Source: Roseiflexus sp. RS-1 | Lineage (GTDB): Bacteria; Chloroflexota; Chloroflexia; Chloroflexales; Roseiflexaceae | Direction: 5' to 3' | Assembly (NCBI RefSeq): GCF_000016665.1 | Contig: NC_009523.1 | Location: 124,001 to 188,000 of the forward strand | DNA length: 64,000 nt | Part shown: one piece after another, positions 1 through 6,967 of the stretch | How the letters are laid out: every line of letters begins with the position of its first letter | Position numbering within the stretch: position 1 is the first letter of the stretch | Translations under genes and position numbers: made by a program | Notes under the pieces: model-generated | Database searches by the model: none | Told to the model about the DNA's origin: nothing | Seen by the model: the letters and a program-made list of their open reading frames with translations, nothing else

Positions 1-669
1 GCGACCCGGCAGTTTGAACGGCGTGCCGCCGGTCGAGACGGCGGCAGCCAGGTTCCCGTAGCGGTCGAGCGCCACAGCGCCGACAGTGTCGCCGGGGTGC
101 TGGATGCGCAGACCGGGGTGGTCGGGCGCGTGATCACCACCCGCTACGATGCCGCGCAGACCGGCAACCTCACCCGGCGGGCGCTGAAAGGCGTCCGGCG
201 TGCGGTATGCTGCCAGACGGCGCAGTTCTTCCCAACGGGCGCGTTCACGCGGCACGATCATATCCTCGTCGGCGCAACGTTCAATGCCCACCGTATCGGC
301 GAAACGTTCGGCGCCGCGACCAACCAGCAGCGCCGCTTCGCTTTCGAGGACGCGACGCGCCAGTGAGATCGGGTTGCGAATGCCGCGCACTGCTGCGACG
401 GCGCCTGATCGTAACGTCGCGCCGTCCATGATTGCGGCATCGAGTTCAACCAGACCATCACGGTTGAGCACCGAACCGACGCCGGCGTCGAACGTTGGAT
501 CGTCCTCCATGATACGCACTGCAATCTCAACAGCATCGAGCGCGCTGCGACCGTTCGTCAGCGCTTCCCATCCGGCAGCCAGCGCACGACGGCATCCTGC
601 CAGGTGCGGCGCCACCTCGTCGTCGGGAATGTCCCACGCGCCGCCATGGACGATCAGAGCGAGCGACAC
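1..669 (-). CDS. Isoaspartyl peptidase / L-asparaginase, Ntn-hydrolase family (3' end outside window)
   Basis: The 223 visible residues begin with the family signature IVHGGAW (residues 6-12). Near residues 192-205 they contain GDTVGAVALD, where Thr195 is the expected N-terminal nucleophile exposed by autocleavage into alpha and beta subunits. Members hydrolyse isoaspartyl dipeptides or asparagine in protein-repair and peptide catabolism. I chose the GTG at 667-669 because a GGAGG sits just upstream; no ATG in frame fits better. The reading frame runs off the left edge, so most of the beta subunit is missing here. The family call is firm; substrate preference cannot be told. Confidence 0.88.
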   Translation of the reverse strand, partial: MSLALIVHGGAWDIPDDEVAPHLAGCRRALAAGWEALTNGRSALDAVEIAVRIMEDDPTFDAGVGSVLNRDGLVELDAAIMDGATLRSGAVAAVRGIRNPISLARRVLESEAALLVGRGAERFADTVGIERCADEDMIVPRERARWEELRRLAAYRTPDAFQRPPGEVAGLRGIVAGGDHAPDHPGLRIQHPGDTVGAVALDRYGNLAAAVSTGGTPFKLPGR

Positions 670-702
670 TTCTTCCTCCGTACCGGTGTTCAACCCATGG
701 GA

Positions 703-1269
703 TCAATCGGACGCCTCGCCGGTCGCCTGGATCAACTGGCGCAGGTAGACCAGCGCCGAGAGCGCAAAGGGCGCCATCGCTGCATATAGCGCAGGGCGCC
801 CGCTGCGCGGACCATCGGCGATGTAGAGTAACATTGCCAGCGTCAGCGCCAGCGTCGTTGCTTTCCCGGCAGGATGCGCCGTCGCAATGATCCGTCGCCG
901 ACGGTAGATCAACAAGCCGCCCAGGATGATCGCAACATCGCGCCCCAGAATGAGCGTCGTCGCCCACCACGGAAAACCGCGCACCCGTGAGAGGGTCACC
1001 GCCGTTGCATCGATCATGACCTTATCGGCGACCGGGTCGAGCAGTTTTCCCAGCGGCGACACCTCGTGCCGACGGCGCGCAATCGCGCCGTCAACAGCGT
1101 CGGTGAACATCGCTGCGCCGAGAATACTCAGCGCGCGCCAGCGTTGTTCCGGGCGTTGCATGGCATGCAGCGCAGCCGGCAACATCAGCAGACGCGCAAG
1201 CGTCAGCAGGTTGGCAGGGTAGAGCGCTTCACGCCAGTTGAATGCGTGGCGCAAACGTGCAGGATTCAT
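703..1269 (-). CDS. CDP-alcohol phosphatidyltransferase (PgsA-like)
   Basis: A 188-residue integral membrane enzyme with the class signature DAVDGAIARRR followed by GKLLDPVADK, matching D-x2-D-G-x2-A-R-x8-G-x3-D-x3-D. These acidic residues bind metal and CDP-diacylglycerol. The usual reaction is transfer of a phosphatidyl group to an alcohol such as glycerol-3-phosphate in the cytoplasmic membrane. Several hydrophobic segments follow. The ATG overlaps the stop of the upstream DUF4013 gene by one base (TGATG), so translation is probably coupled. Phosphatidylglycerophosphate synthase is the likeliest role because of the DPVADK motif, but the acceptor is not proven. Confidence 0.85.
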   Translation of the reverse strand: MNPARLRHAFNWREALYPANLLTLARLLMLPAALHAMQRPEQRWRALSILGAAMFTDAVDGAIARRRHEVSPLGKLLDPVADKVMIDATAVTLSRVRGFPWWATTLILGRDVAIILGGLLIYRRRRIIATAHPAGKATTLALTLAMLLYIADGPRSGRPALYAAMAPFALSALVYLRQLIQATGEASD

Positions 1270-1991
1270 CAGTATGACGGCGGAGGTCCGTATCCCGGCG
1301 GCGGACCGTAGTAGCCGGGCGCGGCATAGACCGGTTGCTGCGGCGGGAAGATGCGCTGCATCGCCTGACCGATCACGTGTCCGATCACGCACTGCGCATA
1401 AAACCCGGTAAAGAGAACGCCGATACCGCAGGCGATCACACCCAGACCGGCAGCCAGACCTGCCAGGATGCCTACAGCCAGAATCATCAGAAACGACCCG
1501 ATATGATTGCGCAGAGTTGCGATCACCTCGCCAAACTTGAACGCCTCACCGAGCGAGTCAGTCGCCAGGTAGCGCATAATCGCCGCCAGCGCTGCAAAGC
1601 CGCACACCAGCGCTACGACCGATTGGAGCGGAATGAGGCACCACAAACCGAGCAAACCGATAACCCCAGCACCTGCATCCGAGTCTCCTGCTGCCACTGC
1701 CGCTGCACCTGTCAGGAACGCAAAAACACCATAGAGCACGATGAGTGGCAGCAGGTACACGATCTGGATGACCAGCGCCATGAAACCTCGTCCCAGGAAG
1801 TCGCCAAACTCGCCCCACGCTGGCAGCGGACGCGGATTGCCGCGCGCCACATTCAGCGCCACACGGTAGGAGTACCCCAAAATAGCGATTGTTCCCAACA
1901 ACGGCACGAATTGAATCAGACCGCCGATCAGCACCTTGGTGATCCACTGTTCGTCTTCGGTCACGAAGCTGAACGCCTTGCCGATTTCCAT
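1269..1991 (-). CDS. DUF4013-like multi-pass membrane protein
   Basis: This 240-residue protein starts with a short amphipathic stretch and then has about five or six hydrophobic segments rich in Gly, Ala, Leu and Val. The pattern resembles the DUF4013 family of unknown function: an N-terminal SFVTEDEQW segment, then FVPLLGTIAILGYSYR. The last 25 residues form a Pro/Tyr/Gly-rich cytoplasmic or surface tail (PPQQPVY and repeated GPPPGYG). It follows a second DUF4013-like gene with a 15-bp gap and leads into the phosphatidyltransferase, so the three look co-transcribed. No catalytic motif is visible. Confidence 0.75.
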   Translation of the reverse strand: MEIGKAFSFVTEDEQWITKVLIGGLIQFVPLLGTIAILGYSYRVALNVARGNPRPLPAWGEFGDFLGRGFMALVIQIVYLLPLIVLYGVFAFLTGAAAVAAGDSDAGAGVIGLLGLWCLIPLQSVVALVCGFAALAAIMRYLATDSLGEAFKFGEVIATLRNHIGSFLMILAVGILAGLAAGLGVIACGIGVLFTGFYAQCVIGHVIGQAMQRIFPPQQPVYAAPGYYGPPPGYGPPPSY

Positions 1992-2006
1992 CGTTCCTTC
2001 TCCTTT

Positions 2007-2735
2007 CTACACCAACTCACGGACACGAGCCAGTCCCCGCCGTTCGAGTTCGCGTTCCGCAGCGACATAGATCTGGACGACGATGAGATGCGCATACAGC
2101 AACGCGCTCAACGTCAACCAGATCAGCAGCGCCACAATCAGCAACGTACCGGGAATGGTCAAACGACTGGCAGCCAGGAACGTCAGCGCACCGAGCGCGA
2201 CTGCCGGCAGGTATGCGGGCAGCGACGCCAGGCGGGCGCGAAAATACACAGCGCGCGCTCCGGGGCGCAACGCCTCGCGCATGGCGCGCATGCTCATGGC
2301 GTGCTCCGGCGAAGCGTCCTGCACATAGATCAGACGCCCCACCATCGAAACGCTGCTCAGAAAGACGAATGTCAGGTAAAGAGCGAGAATGGCGCCCAGC
2401 ACTGCGAACAATTGCCCGGCAAGCCCGGGCGAGTTGCTCAACACTGCTGAAAATGCAACGCAGAAGAAGAGAACGCCTGCGATCATGAGCGGCATCACAT
2501 AGAACAGAAAATCGATGATCCAGGCGAACATGCCCATAATCCAGCGCGTCGACCAGTCGAACCAGGGAGGCAGCGGCGTGGCATACCCTTTCCGTGAATT
2601 ATCGATATACTCGATAATCCACCCGCCAGCAAACGGCGCACCAATGATCGACATGAATAACGCGCCACCGATCAGGATTTTGCGCCACCAGAGCGGGTCG
2701 CTGTGGACGGTTCGGATAGCAGTGCGAAGATTCAT
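2007..2735 (-). CDS. DUF4013-like membrane protein, second copy
   Basis: A 242-residue membrane protein with the same organisation as its downstream neighbour: an N-terminal segment ending WWRKILIGGALF, a glycine/proline loop (GYATPLPPWFDW), then four or five transmembrane stretches. It probably arose by duplication, though the two are well diverged. The ATG at 2733-2735 is preferred because an upstream extension would overlap the end of cinA. No clear Shine-Dalgarno is present, so expression may depend on read-through from cinA, 34 bp upstream. Function unknown. Confidence 0.7.
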   Translation of the reverse strand: MNLRTAIRTVHSDPLWWRKILIGGALFMSIIGAPFAGGWIIEYIDNSRKGYATPLPPWFDWSTRWIMGMFAWIIDFLFYVMPLMIAGVLFFCVAFSAVLSNSPGLAGQLFAVLGAILALYLTFVFLSSVSMVGRLIYVQDASPEHAMSMRAMREALRPGARAVYFRARLASLPAYLPAVALGALTFLAASRLTIPGTLLIVALLIWLTLSALLYAHLIVVQIYVAAERELERRGLARVRELV

Positions 2736-2769
2736 GCAGTCACGCAAGAATGGAGCAATCAACCAGCAC

Positions 2770-3945
2770 CTATGCTGACGCAAGGTGCTGGCGCAGCGCA
2801 TCGAGCGCCATCGTTCCGGCAAAGTCCCAGACATCGTCACTTCGCATATCGAAGCGGCGTTGCCATTCATCGACCCCGCCGGTATGCGCAATTGCCACGC
2901 ATACCGTTGCGAAGCCATCAGAGGCGATCAAACCGGACGGTTGCAACGCCAGTCCGATGTCGGTGCGCCAGCGATGACGCACGTCAATGGCGCCGGTGCG
3001 CGCAAGACTCTGCGCCGCATCATCATCAGCCGGGATGTCGGTGGGATGCATGATAACCCCGCGCACGCTTTCGAGCGCTTCTTTGCTCAATGCACGGTAG
3101 AGCGGCGCCGTCACCGCGCCCTCATACAGTGCAAGCGTCTTCCCGCGCTCGCGGAGCATTCGGGCGACAGTCTGATCAAGCCGTTCATCACCAAGCAGAT
3201 GCGAACCGAGGCGCTCACGGATGACCGCCTCGACCTGCGCGATCATCGTTTCGGCGGCTGCGCGACTGCTGGCTTTGGCGCCGATGCGCAATTCATACCG
3301 GGCGTGCTTGGCGGAAATGCCGAGAGTCGGATTCGTCTGCGCCATCAGGTCGGCAAGCCTTTCGCCGATCACGCTCTCGCCGAGACCGACGGCGTGGAGT
3401 GTGCGCACCAGGATGATCCCGGTTTCACCACGTTCGTCGCGCAGGTACGGCAGAATGGCGTTCTCCCACAGGTAGCGCATTTCGGAAGGAACGCCAGGCA
3501 GAACCACCACAGTCCCGCGAGCATCCTCAACAATGAAGGCGGGGGCGGTGCCGCGCGGATTTTCGACAATGCGCGCCCCCTCAGGAACATACGCCTGCCG
3601 ACGATTGCTCTCCGGCATAGACCGACCGAAAGCGCGGAAACGCGCCTCGATCTGATCGAGCAGGTGCTGGTGGAACACCAGCGGTCGTTGCAGGGCGCGC
3701 GCCACTGCCTCACGGGTAACATCATCGACCGTTGGACCAAGCCCGCCGGTGCAGATGACAAGATCGGCGCGATTGAGCGCTTCGTCAATGGCTGCGGCGA
3801 TACGCATTTCGTTGTCGCCGACGACCGACTTGCGAAACAGGTCGATGCCTATCGACGCCAGTTGCCGCGCCAGATAGGCGCTGTTGGTATCGACCGTCTC
3901 ACCGAGCAGCAACTCCGAACCGACCGCCAGGATTTCAGCGTTCAT
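2770..3945 (-). CDS. cinA: CinA-family protein with degenerate C-terminal amidase domain
   Basis: The 391-residue protein has the MoCF/COG1058 domain at its N-terminus: AEILAVGSELLLGETVDTN, CTGGLGPTVDDVT, and LPGVPSEM. In CinA this domain is linked to ADP-ribose or nucleotide pyrophosphatase activity. The C-terminal third should be a PncC-type nicotinamide mononucleotide amidase carrying A-E-S-C-T-G-G around the catalytic serine. Here that place reads ALYEGAVTAPLY, so the nucleophile motif is gone. The rest of the domain is also short and diverged. The start ATG at 3943-3945 overlaps the end of the small upstream gene by 11 bases. NMN deamidase activity is therefore unlikely. Confidence 0.86.
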   Translation of the reverse strand: MNAEILAVGSELLLGETVDTNSAYLARQLASIGIDLFRKSVVGDNEMRIAAAIDEALNRADLVICTGGLGPTVDDVTREAVARALQRPLVFHQHLLDQIEARFRAFGRSMPESNRRQAYVPEGARIVENPRGTAPAFIVEDARGTVVVLPGVPSEMRYLWENAILPYLRDERGETGIILVRTLHAVGLGESVIGERLADLMAQTNPTLGISAKHARYELRIGAKASSRAAAETMIAQVEAVIRERLGSHLLGDERLDQTVARMLRERGKTLALYEGAVTAPLYRALSKEALESVRGVIMHPTDIPADDDAAQSLARTGAIDVRHRWRTDIGLALQPSGLIASDGFATVCVAIAHTGGVDEWQRRFDMRSDDVWDFAGTMALDALRQHLASA

Positions 3946-4186
3946 ACGGCGCCCCCAGCGGATCGGGCGGATTTGGTCCGGTATGCGCAGCGCCGAAGGC
4001 GCGTCGCCGGCGCACATCGGCCCACATGTCCTGTTCGCAGGCTTCCATCGCCTGGCGACCGGCAGCAATTGCGCCGCGCACCCGTGCAGCCAGCGCTTCG
4101 ACCCCGCCAAAGCGCGACGTTCCAATTGCGACGGCAGCCGCGCCGATGGTCACACCGACAGCAAAGCCGATCACAAACCGCTTCAT
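3935..4186 (-). CDS. Small single-pass membrane protein
   Basis: An 83-residue protein starting MKRFVIGFAVGVTIGAAAVA, which gives one N-terminal membrane segment or uncleaved signal. A basic and Ala-rich cytoplasmic region follows and ends in a proline-rich tail. An AAGGAAG ribosome binding site lies upstream of the ATG. It sits 16 bp downstream of thrS and overlaps cinA by 11 bp, so it belongs to the same transcription unit. I do not recognise a family; the N-terminus resembles small YtxH-like proteins, but this is weak. Confidence 0.6.
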   Translation of the reverse strand: MKRFVIGFAVGVTIGAAAVAIGTSRFGGVEALAARVRGAIAAGRQAMEACEQDMWADVRRRRAFGAAHTGPNPPDPLGAPYER

Positions 4187-4202
4187 CGATGCTTCCTTGT
4201 TG

Positions 4203-5990
4203 CTATGCCTTTGCTTCGATTTCAGCCCGGGCGCGCTCAATGAACGCCGCAACCGACATCGCGCCAAGGTCCTCGCCGGATCGGGTTCGTACCGCAACCG
4301 CGCCAGCGCGCTGTTCCCTGTCGCCGATTATAAGCATATACGGTATCTTCTGCAACTGCGCCTGTCGGATCTTGGCTTGCATGCGATCTTTGCTCAGATC
4401 GACCTCGACCCGCAACTGAGCCGCTGTCAACTGGCGTCCGACCTCGGCGGCGTATGCGCTGTGCCGCTCGTCGGAGATGGGAATGACAATCGCCTGAACC
4501 GGCGCCAGCCAGAGCGGAAACGCGCCGGCATAGTGCTCAATCAGAACACCCAGAAAACGTTCGGTCGACCCGGTGACGGCGCGGTGCAACACCACTGGTG
4601 TGCGTGGTTGTCCATCCTCGGCGATATATTCAAGACCCAACCGACGTGGTTGAATAAAGTCCACCTGAATGGTCGACAATTGCCACTCGCGACCAAGCAC
4701 ATCGCGCGCCAGAAAATCGGCTTTCGGACCGTAGATCGCCGCCTCGCCGGGCGCTTCCTCATACTCAACACCGTAATGGTCGAGCGCCGTGCGCAGCGCA
4801 TGTTCCGCCAGGTCCCACGCCTCGTCGTCGGTGATATACTTGCCGCCCGCGCCACGCAACGAAAGGCGCACGCGATAATCGGTGAACCGATAGGTTTCAA
4901 GCACCTCGCGGATGAGACGCAGCGCCAGGCCGAATTCCTCCTCGATCTGATCAGGACGGCAAAAAATGTGACAATCGTCCTGCGTCAGCGCCCGCACCCG
5001 CGTCAACCCGGTCAGCGTTCCGCGATCCTCATAGCGGTAGAGCGTTGCAAATTCCGCGAAACGCAGCGGCAGGTCACGGTACGAGTGGATCCCCATCTCT
5101 TTGTAGAGTGTCATATGACTGGGGCAGTTCATCGGTTTGAGCCGGTAGATATGCTCTTCATCCTCGACCATCGGCGGGAACATGTTCTCGCGGTACGCCT
5201 CATAGTGACCGGACTTCTTGTAGAGCGCCTCCCTGACGATATGCCCGGTCCAGACATGCTGGTACCCGTAGCGCGTCTGCACCTCGCGCACGTATGACTC
5301 CATGAGATGGCGCAGCATCTCGCCCTTTGGCGTAAAGAGCGGCAGACCGGGTCCAATATCATCGGAGAAGTAGAACAGCCCCAGTTCTTTTCCAATACGA
5401 CGGTGATCGCGCCGTTTTGCCTCTTCGAGACGGTGCAGGTAGGCATCGAGTTCTTCTTTGCTGTTCCAGGCAGTACCGTAGATCCGTTGCAGCATGGGTC
5501 GGTTCGAGTCGCCACGCCAGTAGGCGCCGGCCACACTCATCAGTTTGAAGGCGTCCGGCGGTATCTGTCCGGTGTGTTCCAGGTGCGGACCGCGACAGAG
5601 ATCCTCGAACGTGTCGTGCTTATACGTCGAAATAACAGTGCTCGACCCGCTCTGTTCGCCATACTCGTCCTGACCGTGCAACAATCCTTCGATCAACTCC
5701 AGTTTGTATGGTTGATCCCGGAAGAGCGCTCGCGCCTCATCAGGATCGACAACACGGTAGACAAATGGATGTCTGCCGGCGATAATACGGCGCATTCGCT
5801 GTTCGATCTCCTCCAGATCATCAGGTGTCAATGGGCGCGGCAGGTCGAAATCGTAGTAGAACCCATCCTCGATTGGCGGACCAATGGCGATTTTCCCTTC
5901 GGGAAAGATTTCGAGCACTGCCTGCGCCATCACGTGCGCAGCAGAATGGCGCAGACGGTAGTAGGGATCTGTTTCTGGTTTGACTGGCAT
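4203..5990 (-). CDS. thrS: Threonyl-tRNA synthetase lacking the N-terminal TGS domain
   Basis: A class II aminoacyl-tRNA synthetase that attaches threonine to tRNA-Thr in the cytoplasm. The 595-residue protein opens directly in the editing (N2) domain with RHSAAHVMAQAV, whose HxxxH residues bind zinc for Ser-tRNA-Thr proofreading. Class II motifs follow (MNCPSHM, RDLPLRFAEF, motif 2 TRVRALTQDDCHIF, motif 3 GSTERFLGVLIEHY), then the anticodon-binding domain. Enterobacterial ThrRS is about 640 residues and starts with a TGS domain of about 60 residues, absent here. The ATG is at 5988-5990 with GAGG upstream; a TTG two codons earlier is the alternative. The T-box leader at 6605-6870 probably controls it. 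Confidence 0.95.
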   Translation of the reverse strand: MPVKPETDPYYRLRHSAAHVMAQAVLEIFPEGKIAIGPPIEDGFYYDFDLPRPLTPDDLEEIEQRMRRIIAGRHPFVYRVVDPDEARALFRDQPYKLELIEGLLHGQDEYGEQSGSSTVISTYKHDTFEDLCRGPHLEHTGQIPPDAFKLMSVAGAYWRGDSNRPMLQRIYGTAWNSKEELDAYLHRLEEAKRRDHRRIGKELGLFYFSDDIGPGLPLFTPKGEMLRHLMESYVREVQTRYGYQHVWTGHIVREALYKKSGHYEAYRENMFPPMVEDEEHIYRLKPMNCPSHMTLYKEMGIHSYRDLPLRFAEFATLYRYEDRGTLTGLTRVRALTQDDCHIFCRPDQIEEEFGLALRLIREVLETYRFTDYRVRLSLRGAGGKYITDDEAWDLAEHALRTALDHYGVEYEEAPGEAAIYGPKADFLARDVLGREWQLSTIQVDFIQPRRLGLEYIAEDGQPRTPVVLHRAVTGSTERFLGVLIEHYAGAFPLWLAPVQAIVIPISDERHSAYAAEVGRQLTAAQLRVEVDLSKDRMQAKIRQAQLQKIPYMLIIGDREQRAGAVAVRTRSGEDLGAMSVAAFIERARAEIEAKA

Positions 5991-6009
5991 ACGCAAAACC
6001 TCGTTATCG

Positions 6010-6591
6010 TTATGCGTCGGTTAACGTGACGACCAATACACCGGGGGTGATTCGCAGATCGGTGATCCGGCGCCCCTGCGCTTTGAGCTGGTCGTTCAAC
6101 TGCTGCTCAAGCGGCGCCAGCAGTTCGTCGAGGGTAACGAGACGGCCAAGCGGACCGTCAAGACGCGGATTGAGCGCAATGACCCGACCATTCTGGAGCG
6201 CCAACCCCATACGCGCCGTGCCATCGAGACCGAAGGCGCGCACATCAACTTCCAGACCATCGGAGACGAACCGGAGGCTTGCCTGTTCGATCGGCGCAAG
6301 CAGATCGGCATGCGCCTGAAGGTAGGCATTCGCCTCTTGTTCGGTAATCCGCATCTCGCCAGCAGGAAGCGCGGCGACCAGAGTCGGCAGCACGCCGGTT
6401 TCCGCCGCAGAACCTCCGGTATCGAGCCGTAGCGCGGTTTGTTCGCCGATCATGCGGCTGAGAGACGGACGCAACCAGAACAGGTAGAGCGCCACCAGCG
6501 CCACCAACAACCAGATAAGCGCCACAGTCCACCCCAGGCAGGAAAGACTGCGCCGCGGGCGCGCTTGAAATCGTGTCGAGCGAGATCGCAT
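6010..6591 (-). CDS. Membrane-anchored protein of unknown function in the thrS operon
   Basis: A 193-residue protein with a basic N-terminus, one membrane helix (about residues 20-42, VALIWLLVALVALYLFWL) and an extracytoplasmic domain. It is the first gene behind the T-box leader and ends 19 bp before thrS. The outer part contains EANAYLQAH and a C-terminal DLRITPGVLVVTL, resembling lipid-binding or LmeA-like domains of Chloroflexota proteins, but I cannot name the family. Its place between a threonine-responsive leader and thrS suggests co-expression rather than a translation role. Confidence 0.65.
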   Translation of the reverse strand: MRSRSTRFQARPRRSLSCLGWTVALIWLLVALVALYLFWLRPSLSRMIGEQTALRLDTGGSAAETGVLPTLVAALPAGEMRITEQEANAYLQAHADLLAPIEQASLRFVSDGLEVDVRAFGLDGTARMGLALQNGRVIALNPRLDGPLGRLVTLDELLAPLEQQLNDQLKAQGRRITDLRITPGVLVVTLTDA

Positions 6592-6604
6592 CGTCCTTCT
6601 CGAA

Positions 6605-6640
6605 TAAAAAACCCCTCATCCCCTGATGGGACGAAGGGTC
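6605..6640 (-). terminator. Intrinsic terminator of the T-box leader
   Basis: On the minus strand, CCCTTCGTCCC and GGGATGAGGGG form an 11-bp stem with a short ATCA-type loop, followed by TTTTTT. It lies just after the T-box bulge and is mutually exclusive with the antiterminator, as in other T-box leaders. Confidence 0.85.
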
Positions 6641-6870
6641 GCTTCGTGGTTCCACCCATGTTTGGAACAGCGTTGCGCTGGCCCATGTCAGCATGCCGCA
6701 ACGCTTTCCCTCGTGATCGCTGTATCGGGCGAACCCGCGCTTCCATACTTGTCGGAGACGTTCAAGAAGCGGCTCGGAGGTGGTTTTCGCTGCATCTATC
6801 GCCGGGTGCGCTCACAGTCATCGGCGCGCCCTCCCTGAAGGCGGTCTCACAGCTACTCGTCCTCGTCAAC
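6605..6870 (-). promoter_or_regulatory. T-box leader (tRNA-Thr-sensing) upstream of the thrS operon
   Basis: Read on the minus strand, the leader has GGACGAGTAG and CTGTGAG segments of stem I. It then has the near-invariant T-box bulge TGGGTGGAACCACG (positions 6658-6645), which pairs with the tRNA acceptor end. A terminator hairpin with a T run follows. The stretch AAAACCACCTCCGAG near 6786-6772 fits a specifier loop with ACC (Thr) at 6784-6782. Uncharged tRNA-Thr should stabilise the antiterminator and allow transcription into the membrane protein gene and thrS. T-box identity is seen directly; the exact specifier is inferred. Confidence 0.88.
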
Positions 6871-6890
6871 GCAAACGGATAAACTATCGA

Positions 6891-6918
6891 TGTACCATAC
6901 ACACGCCCGCATGGTACA
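6891..6918. other. 8-bp perfect inverted repeat, possible operator
   Basis: TGTACCAT (6891-6898) and ATGGTACA (6911-6918) are perfect inverted arms separated by 12 bases. They lie upstream of the T-box leader and about 50 bases downstream of the end of the symporter gene. The spacing suits a dimeric regulator site; there is no T run to suggest a terminator. Confidence 0.4.
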
Positions 6919-6967
6919 CGACCGGGATGCGCATGTCAAGAGCGCCATTCTGTAGCGTCTCCACGTT

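Noticed and set aside
1335-2450. A 371-residue plus-strand frame
   Set aside because: Antisense to two membrane protein genes; composition (Gln, His, Arg) is typical of a reversed membrane gene.
6245-6838. Short frames over the T-box leader
   Set aside because: The region is explained by a structured RNA leader.
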